NCBI RefSeq assembly: GCF_004403305.1
Contig: NZ_SOHE01000013.1
Coordinates: forward strand, 186,001 to 250,000
From: Cryobacterium frigoriphilum
Lineage (GTDB): Bacteria; Actinomycetota; Actinomycetes; Actinomycetales; Microbacteriaceae
Direction of reading: 5' to 3'
Length of the DNA: 64,000 nucleotides
Position numbers and translations under genes: made by a program. The notes under the pieces were generated by a model. It ran no database searches. It was not told the origin of the DNA and saw nothing but the letters and a program-made list of their open reading frames with translations. Shown here one piece after another: positions 34,313-42,916 of the stretch; within the stretch, counting starts at the first letter, position 1, and each line of letters starts with the position of its first letter.

Positions 34313-35330
34313 CGATATTCCTTTCGCCCTGCGGTTCGCTGGACTCGGTGGTGAGGTGCGGGGCAATGTCCCGCGGGTTGAGTGTGCCGTCGAGCACCTG
34401 GCGTACCTGCTCGACGATGGGCATGTCGACGCCCTTGGCGCGCGCCAGATCCAGAATAGGGCCGACGGATGCGAGGCCCTCCGTGGTCTGCTGCATCTGC
34501 TTGACGACGTCATGGATGCTGTAACCCTGGCCGAGCAACCGGCCCGCCGTGTTGTTCCGCGACAGCGGCGACGTGCAGGTCGCGATCAGGTCACCGAGTC
34601 CCGCGAGGCCCGACAGGGTCTCCGGCTGGGCGCCGTAGGCGACCGCGAAGTCGGTCATCTCGACGAGGCCGCGGGTGATGATCGACGCCTTGGTGTTCTC
34701 GCCGTAACCGACGCCGTCGACGATGCCGATCGCGACCGCGATGAGGTTCTTGAGCACGCCGCCGAACTCGGTGCCGATGACGTCGGTGTTGACGTAGGAG
34801 CGAAAGTAGCGGTTGGTGGCGAGTTTCGCCACGATGTGCGCCGTCTCCATGCTGAGCGAGGAGACCACGGCGGCGGTCGGCTGTTCGCGGGCGATTTCGA
34901 GCGCGAGGTTCGGGCCGCTGATCGCCGCGATGTGCTCGGGGGCGATCGGCAGGGTCTCGGCGATGACCTCGCTCATGCGCATGCCGGTGGAACGCTCGAC
35001 GCCCTTCATGAGTGAGACGAGGATCACGCCGGGTTCGAGGAACGGCTCCATGAGCACGAGGTTGTCGCGCAGGGTCTGGCTCGGCACCGAGATGAACACG
35101 ACCTTGGCCCCGGCGAGGGCCTTCTGCAGGTCGGGGGTCGCGCGCAGCCCGACCGGCAGGTTGATGCCGCTCAGGTAGTCGCTGTTGCGGCGGGCTTCCG
35201 TGATCTCACGGGCGAGTTCGGGGCGTCTGGCCCACAGCACGACGTCGGCGCCGCCGTCTACGAGGATCTTCGAGAAGGTGGTTCCCCAGCTTCCGGCGCC
35301 GAGCACGGCGACCCGGGTTCCGGGGTGCAT
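34206..35330 (-). CDS. gpsA: Glycerol-3-phosphate dehydrogenase (NAD(P)+)
   Basis: 374 residues. It reduces dihydroxyacetone phosphate to glycerol 3-phosphate, the phospholipid backbone. The NAD loop VAVLGAGSWGTTFSKIL, ISGPNLALEIAREQPTA, GEFGGVLKNLIAVAIGI-type catalytic Lys region (TEFGGVLKNLIAVAIGIVDG), and GLAGLGDLIATCTSPLSRNN are all present. The normal end is near PRDIAPHLTTE; the frame then goes on for about 40 residues through the ribosome site and first 107 bases of ddl. The ATG at 35330 is two bases after the stop of the acyltransferase gene, so lipid genes are linked. Confidence 0.93.
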   Translation of the reverse strand: MHPGTRVAVLGAGSWGTTFSKILVDGGADVVLWARRPELAREITEARRNSDYLSGINLPVGLRATPDLQKALAGAKVVFISVPSQTLRDNLVLMEPFLEPGVILVSLMKGVERSTGMRMSEVIAETLPIAPEHIAAISGPNLALEIAREQPTAAVVSSLSMETAHIVAKLATNRYFRSYVNTDVIGTEFGGVLKNLIAVAIGIVDGVGYGENTKASIITRGLVEMTDFAVAYGAQPETLSGLAGLGDLIATCTSPLSRNNTAGRLLGQGYSIHDVVKQMQQTTEGLASVGPILDLARAKGVDMPIVEQVRQVLDGTLNPRDIAPHLTTESSEPQGERNIDDSHGGTAFWGTLKRAFNQLRNGGRSAGGDRPRAL

Positions 35331-35331
35331 C

Positions 35332-36009
35332 TTAGGCTTCAAAACGGCCGGTCTCTTTCTGGTCATGCTCGCTGGGGTTCCAGCGTTTTTCGGGCGCCGT
35401 CTCACCACGCAGGTCTTCGAGCAGGCGGGTGATCGCATCCATCACCACCGCGGTGGCCTCGTTGAGGGTCGCGGTGTCGAGGCTGCGTTCGCTGAACCGG
35501 GACAGGTCGACGGGGTCGCCGATTTTCACGGAGATGGTCTTGCGGGGAAACAGGTTGAGCTTCTTGGAGTACCGCGGCATGAGGGCCTGCGTTCCCCAGT
35601 GCGCCGCCGGAATGACCGGGATGCCCTGCTCGAGCGCGATGCGCACTGCGCCGGTCTTGCCGCGCATCGGCCACATGTCGGGGTCGCGGGTGAGCGAGCC
35701 CTCCGGATAGACGACGACCATCTGTCCGAGTTCGACGAGTCGGCGGGCGGCCGCGACGGGCTGGCTACCGCGCACCGATCCGCCACGCTGCACGGGAACC
35801 TGGCCGGACTTGGTCAGCAGCCAGCCAGCCACGGGAATCGTGAACAGCGAGGCCTTCGCGAGGAACCGGGGCAGCCGGCCGAGCTTCCACGCGACGACGC
35901 CCATCACGATCGGGTCGATCTCGCTGTAATGATTGGGTGCGAAAACCAGGGCACCCTGCCGCGGCATCTTGTGACCATCAATAATTCTGAACTTCACGGC
36001 GAGATTCAT
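35332..36009 (-). CDS. plsC: 1-acyl-glycerol-3-phosphate acyltransferase family protein (start uncertain)
   Basis: 225 residues from the ATG at 36009. It adds the second acyl chain to make phosphatidic acid. The HX4D motif is in FAPNHYSEIDPIVMG and the substrate motif in VVYPEGSLTRDPDMWP. Its neighbour gpsA makes the glycerol phosphate. Sequence that looks conserved (PRVRSEKSKPSIFWVLGALV) continues upstream of this ATG in frame, with GTG codons at 36021 and 36036, and the next ATG is at 36162 inside murA. The true start may therefore be earlier. Confidence 0.85.
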   Translation of the reverse strand: MNLAVKFRIIDGHKMPRQGALVFAPNHYSEIDPIVMGVVAWKLGRLPRFLAKASLFTIPVAGWLLTKSGQVPVQRGGSVRGSQPVAAARRLVELGQMVVVYPEGSLTRDPDMWPMRGKTGAVRIALEQGIPVIPAAHWGTQALMPRYSKKLNLFPRKTISVKIGDPVDLSRFSERSLDTATLNEATAVVMDAITRLLEDLRGETAPEKRWNPSEHDQKETGRFEA

Positions 36010-36103
36010 GCCCGGAAGCACGAGGGCGCCGAGCACCCAGAAGATCGAGGGCTTGCTCTTCTCGGATCGAACCCGAGGCGCCTCCGCGCCGCCGGCGGTG
36101 GGG

Positions 36104-37513
36104 CTAGGCTTCGAGATCGAAATCCGCCCCCAACAGCCGCAGCTTGGTGATGAAGTTCTCATACCCCCGGCTGATGATTCCCACGTTGCTGACCGTCGAC
36201 GAGCCCTCGGCGGTGAGCGCGGCGATGAGGTGGCTGAAGCCGCCGCGCAGGTCGGGCACCTCGATGTCGGCGCCGTACAGCTTCGTCGGCCCGGTGATGA
36301 CGGCCGAGTGGTTGAAGTTGCGCTGCCCGAAGCGGCACGGGTGGCCACCCAGGCATTCGCGGTGGATCTGGATCGTCGCGCCCATCTTCACGAGAGCGTC
36401 GACGAAGCCGAAGCGCTGCTCGTAGACGGTTTCGTGCACGATCGAGGTACCGTGCGCCTGGGTCAGGGCGATGACGAGCGGCTGCTGCCAGTCGGTCATG
36501 AAGCCGGGGTGAACATCCGTCTCGATGATCACGGGCTTGAGGTCGCCGCCCGGGTGGTAGAAGCGGATGCCGTCGTCGTGAATATCGAAGGCACCGCCGA
36601 CCTTGCGGAACACGTTCAGGAACGTGAGCATTTCGGGCTGGCGGGCGCCGCCGACGAAGATGTCGCCCTGGGTGGCGAGTGCTGCGGCGGCCCAGGAGGC
36701 GGCCTCGTTGCGGTCGAACAGGGCGCGGTGCGTGTAGCCGTCGAGCTTGTCGACGCCCTCGATGCGGATCACGCGGTCGGTGTCGACCGTGATGATGGCG
36801 CCCATCTTCTGCAGGATGTGGATGAGATCCATGATCTCGGGCTCGATCGCGGCGTTCTTGAGTTCGGTGATGCCGTCGGCACGTACCGCGGTCAACAGCA
36901 CCTGCTCGGTGGCTCCGACGCTCGGGTACGGCAGTTCGAGCTTGGCGCCCTTGAGCCCGTTCGGCGCGGACATGCGGATGCCGTTGGGCTGCTTCTCGAC
37001 GACGGCCCCGAATTTGCGCAGCACCTCGAGGTGGAAGTCGATCGGACGGTCGCCGATGCGGCATCCGCCGAGGTCGGGGATGAACGCTTCGCCGAGGCGG
37101 TGCAGCAGCGGACCACAGAACAGGATCGGGATTCGCGAGGACCCGGCGTGGGCGTCGATCGCGGCGAAGTGCGCGCTCTCGACGTCGACCGGGTCGAGGA
37201 TCATGTCGCCGGGCTCGTCACCCTCGGTGACCTTGACGCCGTGCACCTCGAGCAGGCCACGCACGATGCGCACGTCGCTGATGTTGGGCACATCTTTCAG
37301 AAGGCTGGGAGTTTCCCCGAGCAGCGCGGCGACCATGGCCTTGGTGACCAGGTTCTTGGCGCCCTTGACCTCAATCCGGCCCACGAGAGGCCGGCCACCG
37401 CGAATGGTGACCTTGTCCACGTTCATGCCCACGGCTGCACCGTGGTTGGCCGCGCTGGCGCGGTGGAGGGCGTCTTCACGGGCAGCCCGTGCTTCATCAA
37501 GTACTGTGCTCAC
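36104..37513 (-). CDS. murA: UDP-N-acetylglucosamine 1-carboxyvinyltransferase
   Basis: 469 residues. It performs the first committed step of peptidoglycan synthesis, adding enolpyruvate to UDP-GlcNAc. Catalytic Lys-Asn is in VKGAKNLVTKAMVAALLGE. The active-site loop reads LGGCRIGDRPIDFHLEVL with Cys, where mycobacteria have Asp, so the fosfomycin-binding residue is present. Other parts: FVGGARQPEMLTFLNVFRK, SIVHETVYEQRFGFVDAL, and DIEVPDLRGGFSHLIAAL. The first 25 residues are an extension before NVDKVTIRGGRPL. It starts seven bases after leuD, so it is probably transcribed from the leuC promoter. Confidence 0.94.
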   Translation of the reverse strand: MSTVLDEARAAREDALHRASAANHGAAVGMNVDKVTIRGGRPLVGRIEVKGAKNLVTKAMVAALLGETPSLLKDVPNISDVRIVRGLLEVHGVKVTEGDEPGDMILDPVDVESAHFAAIDAHAGSSRIPILFCGPLLHRLGEAFIPDLGGCRIGDRPIDFHLEVLRKFGAVVEKQPNGIRMSAPNGLKGAKLELPYPSVGATEQVLLTAVRADGITELKNAAIEPEIMDLIHILQKMGAIITVDTDRVIRIEGVDKLDGYTHRALFDRNEAASWAAAALATQGDIFVGGARQPEMLTFLNVFRKVGGAFDIHDDGIRFYHPGGDLKPVIIETDVHPGFMTDWQQPLVIALTQAHGTSIVHETVYEQRFGFVDALVKMGATIQIHRECLGGHPCRFGQRNFNHSAVITGPTKLYGADIEVPDLRGGFSHLIAALTAEGSSTVSNVGIISRGYENFITKLRLLGADFDLEA

Positions 37514-37520
37514 AAATTAC

Positions 37521-38156
37521 CTACCTTGTGGTTCGTTCCGGTGCTGATCGTTCCGGTGCGGTTCGTGCCGGGAGAGTGCGGGGAAGCCAGGCCTCCCGCG
37601 TCGCTTCGAATTCTGCTATCCGCGCTTCTTCACGCAGGGTCAGGCCGATATCGTCGAGACCTTCGAGCAACCGCCATCTAGTGTAATCATCGATCTCGAA
37701 AGGCACGGTCAGGTCACCGACACGGGCGTGTCTGGCAATCAAATCCACGGTTATTTCGATGCCGGGGTCGGCCTCGGTGATCGCCCACAGCTGCTCGGCG
37801 GCTTCGTCGGTGATGGTTGCGGCCAGCAGACCCTGCTTGCCGGAGTTTCCCTTGAAGATGTCGCCGAACCGGGGGCTCAGCACGACGTCGAAACCGAAGT
37901 CACGCAGCGCCCAGACGGCGTGCTCGCGGCTCGAACCGACACCAAAATCGGCGCCGGCGATCAGCACCCGGCCACCCCGATAGGCCTTCTGGTTGAGCAC
38001 GAATTCGGGGTCGGCACGCCAGGCGGCGAAGAGGGCGTCTTCGAAGCCGGTGCGGGTGACCCGCTTGAGGTACACGGCGGGGATGATCTGGTCGGTGTCA
38101 ACGTTGGAGCGGCGCAGCGGCACGCCGATTCCGGTGACGGTCGTGAACTTGTCCAT
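37521..38156 (-). CDS. leuD: 3-isopropylmalate dehydratase small subunit
   Basis: 211 residues. With LeuC it isomerises isopropylmalate in leucine synthesis. Family motifs are [20 protein letters not shown] and [28 protein letters not shown]. The last 15 residues (A-P-E-R repeats) come from a tandem repeat and are not part of the family. Its start is two bases after the leuC stop. Confidence 0.95.
   Translation of the reverse strand: MDKFTTVTGIGVPLRRSNVDTDQIIPAVYLKRVTRTGFEDALFAAWRADPEFVLNQKAYRGGRVLIAGADFGVGSSREHAVWALRDFGFDVVLSPRFGDIFKGNSGKQGLLAATITDEAAEQLWAITEADPGIEITVDLIARHARVGDLTVPFEIDDYTRWRLLEGLDDIGLTLREEARIAEFEATREAWLPRTLPARTAPERSAPERTTR
37531..37575 (-). repeat. Three 15-bp units at the 3' end of leuD
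   Basis: GTTCGTTCCGGTGCT and two diverged copies (37531-37545, 37546-37560, 37561-37575) encode an A-P-E-R-S/T tail on LeuD and end ten bases before its stop. Confidence 0.75.
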
Positions 38157-38158
38157 GA

Positions 38159-39619
38159 TTAGTTGTCTCCGTTCGAGGTGCTCGAGCTGGCATCGTTGTG
38201 AAGGTCCCAGGGACTCGACAGCGTGCCGCGGATGGCGGTGGCCGCCGCGACGAGCGGCGACACTAGGTGGGTGCGCCCGCCCTTGCCCTGCCGGCCCTCG
38301 AAGTTGCGGTTACTGGTCGACGCGCAGCGCTCCCCCGGTTCGAGCTGGTCGGGGTTCATGCCGAGGCACATCGAGCAGCCGGCGAAGCGCCATTCCGCTC
38401 CGAAGTCGAGAAAGATCTTGTCGAGGCCCTCGGCCTCCGCCTCGATCCGCACCCGGGCGGAGCCAGGCACGACCAACATTCGAATGTTGTCGGCCTTGGT
38501 TTTGCCCTTGACGATCTCTGCGGCGGCGCGCAGGTCTTCGACCCGGCTGTTGGTGCAGGAGCCGAGGAACACGGTGTCGACGCGGATGTCCTTCATCGGC
38601 GTTCCCGCCGTGAGGTCCATGTACTCGAGGGCGCGCTCTGCGGCGGAGCGCTCGTTGGCGTCGTCGATCAGCGCCGGGTCGGGCACGCTGCCGCTGAGCG
38701 AGACGCCCTGCCCGGGGTTGGTGCCCCAGGTGACGAAGGGCTCGAGCTCGTCGGCGTTGACGATGACCTCGGCGTCGAAGACGGCGCCCTCGTCGGTCGC
38801 GAGCGTGTTCCAGTAAGCCACGGCGTCGAGCCAGTCCTGGCCCTCCGGCGCGTGGGCGCGGCCCTTCAGGTAGTCGTAGGTGGTCTGGTCGGGGGCGACC
38901 ATTCCGGCGCGGGCGCCGGCCTCGATCGACATGTTGCAGATCGTCATGCGGGCTTCCATCGACAGGGAGCGGATGGCGCTGCCCCGGTACTCGAGAACGT
39001 AGCCCTGGCCGCCGCCGGTTCCGATGCGGGCGATCACGGCCAGGATGATGTCCTTTGACGTAACCCCGGGGCGCAGCGTGCCGTTGACGGTGATCGCCAT
39101 GGTCTTGAACGGGTTCAGCGGCAGGGTCTGCGTGGCCATCACGTGCTCGACCTCGCTCGTGCCGATGCCGAGCGCCATGGCTCCGAAGGCGCCGTGGGTG
39201 GAGGTATGGGAGTCGCCGCAGACCACGGTGATGCCGGGCTGGGTGAGGCCGAGCTGCGGGCCGACGACGTGCACGATGCCCTGCTCGATGTCACCGAGCG
39301 AGTGCAGACGCACCCCGTATTCCTCGCAGTTGCGGCGCAGCGTCTCGATCTGCGTGCGGCTGGTGATGTCCTTGATCGGCTTGTCGATCTCGAGGGTCGG
39401 AGTGTTGTGGTCTTCCGTCGCGATGGTGAGGTCGGGGCGGCGCAGCGGGCGATTCGCCAGGCGCAGGCCGTCGAAGGCCTGCGGACTCGTGACCTCGTGC
39501 AGCAGGTGCAGGTCGATGTAGATCAGGTCGGGGGCGCCGTCTTCGCCCTGAGCGACGAGGTGCTTGGCCCAGACCTTCTCGGCCAGGGTGCGTGGGGTCG
39601 TGCTCGTGGAACTAGTCAT
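38159..39619 (-). CDS. leuC: 3-isopropylmalate dehydratase large subunit
   Basis: 486 residues. It is the 4Fe-4S aconitase-type subunit. Cluster cysteines are in [17 protein letters not shown] and [17 protein letters not shown]; also seen are [19 protein letters not shown] and [21 protein letters not shown] possible leader peptide and an 11-bp hairpin lie 50-137 bases upstream of the start (see 39670-39756), so leucine-dependent attenuation is likely. LeuD follows directly, then murA. Confidence 0.96.
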   Translation of the reverse strand: MTSSTSTTPRTLAEKVWAKHLVAQGEDGAPDLIYIDLHLLHEVTSPQAFDGLRLANRPLRRPDLTIATEDHNTPTLEIDKPIKDITSRTQIETLRRNCEEYGVRLHSLGDIEQGIVHVVGPQLGLTQPGITVVCGDSHTSTHGAFGAMALGIGTSEVEHVMATQTLPLNPFKTMAITVNGTLRPGVTSKDIILAVIARIGTGGGQGYVLEYRGSAIRSLSMEARMTICNMSIEAGARAGMVAPDQTTYDYLKGRAHAPEGQDWLDAVAYWNTLATDEGAVFDAEVIVNADELEPFVTWGTNPGQGVSLSGSVPDPALIDDANERSAAERALEYMDLTAGTPMKDIRVDTVFLGSCTNSRVEDLRAAAEIVKGKTKADNIRMLVVPGSARVRIEAEAEGLDKIFLDFGAEWRFAGCSMCLGMNPDQLEPGERCASTSNRNFEGRQGKGGRTHLVSPLVAAATAIRGTLSSPWDLHNDASSSTSNGDN

Positions 39620-39669
39620 CTGTGATTGTCCGTCTTCCTCAAGATTTGGTGGTCAGCCAACGACGAACT

Positions 39670-39727
39670 CCGCGACGAGGGGCCCAGTAGGAACTAGGCG
39701 GCCAGGTGAAACTGAGCCTCGTCGCGG
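39670..39727 (-). promoter_or_regulatory. Candidate leucine attenuator hairpin in the leuC leader
   Basis: On the minus strand CCGCGACGAGG (39727-39717) pairs perfectly over 11 bp with CCTCGTCGCGG (39680-39670). The 5' arm starts four bases after three Leu codons of the leader peptide and lies inside that frame, so a stalled ribosome would block the hairpin. There is no T-run after it. Confidence 0.55.
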
Positions 39728-39756
39728 CACGGAAGAAGAAGTTGACCGAACAGCAC
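39694..39756 (-). CDS. Candidate Leu-rich leader peptide of leuCD
   Basis: 20 codons from a GTG at 39756: VLFGQLLLPCRDEAQFHLAA, stop TAG. Three consecutive Leu codons are all CTT, an uncommon choice in this GC-rich DNA. TAGCCT (39768-39763, minus strand) ends six bases before the GTG, so the transcript may begin at this codon. The layout, with Leu codons just before a strong hairpin, matches ribosome-mediated attenuation. Confidence 0.5.
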   Translation of the reverse strand: MLFGQLLLPCRDEAQFHLAA

Positions 39757-39791
39757 CCCGTCAGGCTAACAGGTCCACAGTGAGCAACCAT

Positions 39792-39813
39792 GCCGCGAGC
39801 GAGCACTCGCGGC
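39792..39813 (-). terminator. Hairpin directly after the small FHA gene
   Basis: GCCGCGAG and CTCGCGGC pair over 8 bp around CGAGCA, one base past the stop codon. There is no T-run, so it may protect the 3' end or work with Rho rather than act as an intrinsic terminator. Confidence 0.5.
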
Positions 39814-39814
39814 G

Positions 39815-40357
39815 TCAGGCCCAGCGGATGTCGATGAGGAACTCCCCGAGGAACAGTTTCGAACCCGGGGTCAGGGGGGCACGGCCACCCGGCTCCAGGT
39901 CGAATTGGGTGCCGTCGGCGGCGGTCACCATGACCCCGTTGGTGGAGTGCAGGTCGGTGACCCAGAGCGTGTCCGGCAGCCCCACTGCCCGGTCCACCTC
40001 GACGACGGCATGGGTCTTGGAGACGCTCGTGGCGGCATCCGCGACCGCGAGCAGGCGTGCCCCGGGTCGGGCGGCGTCGGCCGCGGGCTGCCGCCCGAGC
40101 AGCACGACCCCGGTGACCGACACGCTCTGCCCATCGGCACAGTCGAGGTGCCAGGCCGCGGCGCGCGGCGCGCTCGAGCCCAGGGGCACCGAGCGAAAGC
40201 TCGGGATCGAAATGGGGGCGGTCGGTTCGGTTCGCGGTGGCGCCGTCGCAGCAGCGGCCGGCGGCGCGCCCTCGATGACGGGCGCCGGCGGTGCCGCCGC
40301 TGGCTTCGCCTGGGGGAACAGTCCCGGCGGCGGAACAATGAATCCATCGGTACTCAC
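39815..40357 (-). CDS. Small FHA-domain protein, last gene of the surface-protein cluster
   Basis: 180 residues. A Pro/Ala-rich N-terminal half (about residues 1-80) leads to a forkhead-associated domain that binds phosphothreonine: VSKTHAVVEVDRAV and VTDLHSTNGVMVTAADG are the SxxH and TNG parts, followed by LFLGEFLIDIRWA. It lies nine bases after the transglutaminase-like gene. It probably reads the kinase encoded 17 kb upstream in the same cluster, linking the MoxR/DUF58 module to phosphorylation. Confidence 0.87.
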   Translation of the reverse strand: MSTDGFIVPPPGLFPQAKPAAAPPAPVIEGAPPAAAATAPPRTEPTAPISIPSFRSVPLGSSAPRAAAWHLDCADGQSVSVTGVVLLGRQPAADAARPGARLLAVADAATSVSKTHAVVEVDRAVGLPDTLWVTDLHSTNGVMVTAADGTQFDLEPGGRAPLTPGSKLFLGEFLIDIRWA

Positions 40358-40366
40358 AGGAAAACT

Positions 40367-42916
40367 CTAAGGCTTTCCGGGTCGGCCAGGTCGGCCGGGC
40401 CCACCAGAACGGGTCGAACGGGGCGAACGGGTCGAACGGATGCGGAACCTCGCGATGAGGCGCCTGGCCCACCCTGCCGAGGCGCGCACGGCACCCAGCG
40501 ACGCCAGGGCCTCGCTCCAGTGCCGCGTGACGGCGGCATCGTCGACGGGTTGACCGTTGAACACGGCTCGGTCGACCGAGCGGGCGAGCGTCACGAGGCT
40601 CGACGGCTGCTGCGCGGTGTCTGGCTGCTGGGCCTCACGCTGCTGGGCCTCGAGCTGCTGGGCCTCGAGCTGCTCGGCGACCTGACGGCGCGACGAGCGC
40701 GTCGGAACGTCGAAGCCGAGCTCCCCGTAACCGTCGGTGAGTTCCTCCCAGGCCCCGGCGACACGCAGATCCCCGGCCCCGCGGTTGCGCCGACGACGAC
40801 GGCGTCTGGCCTTGAGGGCGGCGATCACGAGCAGCGGTCCGAAGAAGGCGAGCAGCGGAATTCCGGCCCCGAAGATCACGGCCCAGGCCCAGGCAGGCAG
40901 CTCGAAGTCGCGGTCCTGCTCGTCTTCGGTACTGTCGTCGATCTCGACGGCGGTCAGCAGGTCATCCGCTTCGTTATCGGCGCGCGGCGGCTGACGCACC
41001 TGCGGCTGCGGCTCGGTCTTGGGCTTGGGCGTCTGGTCCTGCGGAACGTCGGTCTGGTCCGGGGTGGGAAAGAAGGGGATCCAGCCGATGCCCTCGAAGG
41101 CCACCTCGACCCACGCGGTCACATTGGTGCCGGTGATCTCCACGCTGTCGGCGCCCTCCGGCACCTCGGGTGCGAAGCCCATCACGACCCGGGCCGGATA
41201 GTTGAGGCTGCGCGCCATGAGCGCCATCGCCGAGGCGTACTGTTCCTGGTCACCGAGCATCTGGCTGCGGGTGAAGAGCTCGTCGATGCGGTCGGCGCCG
41301 TGTCCGGCGCGCGAGGGCGCGCCGTCGGAGGCGAGACCGTGGCTGAGAAAACCCTGCGTCTTCAGGGCCTGTTCGATGGCCCGCAGCTGGTCGATCGGTG
41401 TTTCGGTCGTGCCGACGAACTCATCGGCCTTGGCCACCACGACGTCGGGGATGTTCTGCACGGTCGGCAGGGTGAGCTGAGCGACCGGCACATTCTCGAG
41501 GTCCTCATCGCGATACGTCTGCTGCAGGGCCGCGGCAATCGTGTACTCGTAGCCCTCCTCGACCCCGCTCGTGAACACGGCCGTGCCGCTCGAGGAGTTG
41601 TAGCGCAGGTTTTCGGCGAGGGCACGGCTGTCGGCATCGTCGAAGTCGACGGTGTGCGGGTATCCGATTCCGGGCAGCCAGACATCGGAATAGCCGGTCG
41701 CCGTGATGCTGACCTCGGCGTTCTGAACGGATGTCGCGAGCACCGGCTCGGGAATGCTGCGGCCCACGAGACGAAAACTCCCCGAATCACCCGGCCCGCC
41801 CGAACCACTGGGGCCGCCCGATCCGGCGACGTTCCAGAGCTTGCCGTCGTAGGAGTCCATGCTCGCCAGGCGCAGCAGGTCCCCGGACTCGAGGCCCTGC
41901 ACGGTGAAGAGCGGAGTGTCGGCGAGGGTCTTGGTATACATGCGAAAACCGGCGAGCGGGCTCGCGAACTGCAGTGGGTCGAAGGGCGGTTCGATCTCGT
42001 CGCGCAGCACAAATCGAGCGTCGGACGGCGGGGTGAGGGCGGCTCCGGCGAGCGAGCCGACGAGTACGGCGCCCACCACAAGCGTCGCCGTGCCGAGCAC
42101 CTTGCGGCGCAGCAACCGGCCTGTGCCCACCCGGCCTGTGCCCACGCCGTCCGTGCCCACGCCGTCCGTGCCCACACGGACCGGGCTGCCGTTCGGCAGG
42201 TCGGCAGCGGATGCCGCAACGCTCCCCCTCGACCGGCGCCAGCCGATCCAGACGAGCGCGATGACGGCAAAGGCCACCCCGCGGAGGGCGGCGTAGTAGG
42301 CCTCATCGGTACCCATCAGGATGCCGGCCAGGTACAGCAGAACCGGGCCGATGAGCAGCAGGCTTGCCCGCCACACCGTGCGGCGGCGGCCGGGCAGCCA
42401 GCGACTGGCGAGCATCGTGCTGACCAGGGCGACGAGCCAGGCCGCGAAGTAGGGCAGCACGGGCATGTAGTACGGCGCCTCGACCGGGGTGCCGAGGGTG
42501 ACGATGTCGGCCCAGCCGAAGACCGCTCCGAGTGCGAGGCCGGCCGTGGACTCGAGGCTGGGCAGCACGACGAAGAGCCCCTGCGCGGGCATCGTGAAGG
42601 GGGTGCCGAGCGCGAAGTAGGCGAGAACGCCGGCGAGCACGGCGGTCAGAACGCCGAGCCGCAGCCGGTAGCCGACAATCGCGACGGCGGTGCCCACGAG
42701 CAGGCCGCCGAGGCCGGCCAGCAGAAAGTTGTAGTCGCCGAAGGAGGTCTCGAGGCCGAGAATGCCGAGCAGACAGAGCACGCCGATGACGGCAACGTCG
42801 ATCCAGGCCTGCTGCGGAAAGGCCGGGGGGCCGTCGGCCGAAGGTGACGTTGAGGTCGAGGTTGAGGTCGAAACCGCAGCGGGCCGGGGGGCGCGCCGGG
42901 TGGCAGCGCGGATCAT
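40367..42916 (-). CDS. Transglutaminase-like membrane protein without catalytic residues
   Basis: 849 residues. N-terminal membrane helices (WIDVAVIGVLCLLGILGLE, FLLAGLGGLLVGTAVAIV and others) and an external domain of the TgpA type. Lined up with the paralogue at 20587-23091, the site GYCVHFSSAMAVMAR is GDQEQYASAMALMAR here and DSHDLHAWPEL is ITGTNVTAWVEV: the catalytic Cys and His are Gln and Thr. A last membrane helix (AWAWAVIFGAGIPLLAFFG) precedes a cytoplasmic tail. It is therefore likely a structural or scaffold protein rather than an enzyme. It overlaps the DUF58 gene by four bases. Tandem repeats lie at 40622-40681 and 42116-42175. Confidence 0.85.
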   Translation of the reverse strand: MIRAATRRAPRPAAVSTSTSTSTSPSADGPPAFPQQAWIDVAVIGVLCLLGILGLETSFGDYNFLLAGLGGLLVGTAVAIVGYRLRLGVLTAVLAGVLAYFALGTPFTMPAQGLFVVLPSLESTAGLALGAVFGWADIVTLGTPVEAPYYMPVLPYFAAWLVALVSTMLASRWLPGRRRTVWRASLLLIGPVLLYLAGILMGTDEAYYAALRGVAFAVIALVWIGWRRSRGSVAASAADLPNGSPVRVGTDGVGTDGVGTGRVGTGRLLRRKVLGTATLVVGAVLVGSLAGAALTPPSDARFVLRDEIEPPFDPLQFASPLAGFRMYTKTLADTPLFTVQGLESGDLLRLASMDSYDGKLWNVAGSGGPSGSGGPGDSGSFRLVGRSIPEPVLATSVQNAEVSITATGYSDVWLPGIGYPHTVDFDDADSRALAENLRYNSSSGTAVFTSGVEEGYEYTIAAALQQTYRDEDLENVPVAQLTLPTVQNIPDVVVAKADEFVGTTETPIDQLRAIEQALKTQGFLSHGLASDGAPSRAGHGADRIDELFTRSQMLGDQEQYASAMALMARSLNYPARVVMGFAPEVPEGADSVEITGTNVTAWVEVAFEGIGWIPFFPTPDQTDVPQDQTPKPKTEPQPQVRQPPRADNEADDLLTAVEIDDSTEDEQDRDFELPAWAWAVIFGAGIPLLAFFGPLLVIAALKARRRRRRRNRGAGDLRVAGAWEELTDGYGELGFDVPTRSSRRQVAEQLEAQQLEAQQREAQQPDTAQQPSSLVTLARSVDRAVFNGQPVDDAAVTRHWSEALASLGAVRASAGWARRLIARFRIRSTRSPRSTRSGGPGRPGRPGKP
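40622..40681 (-). repeat. Four 15-bp units in the tail of the transglutaminase-like gene
   Basis: Units of the type GAGCTGCTGGGCCTC; three are near identical and the fourth is diverged. They encode E-A-Q-Q-L repeats in the cytoplasmic tail. Confidence 0.85.
42116..42175 (-). repeat. Four 15-bp units in a loop of the transglutaminase-like gene
   Basis: Two copies of CCGGCCTGTGCCCAC followed by two of GCCGTCCGTGCCCAC encode V-G-T-D/G-G/R repeats between two membrane helices. Confidence 0.88.

Noticed and set aside
35340..35438. Upstream start for gpsA
   Set aside because: The frame is open into the acyltransferase gene, but the dinucleotide-binding fold begins right after the ATG at 35330.
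37521..38156. Frameshift at the end of leuD
   Set aside because: The odd A-P-E-R tail is in frame and explained by a 15-bp tandem repeat; the conserved core is complete.
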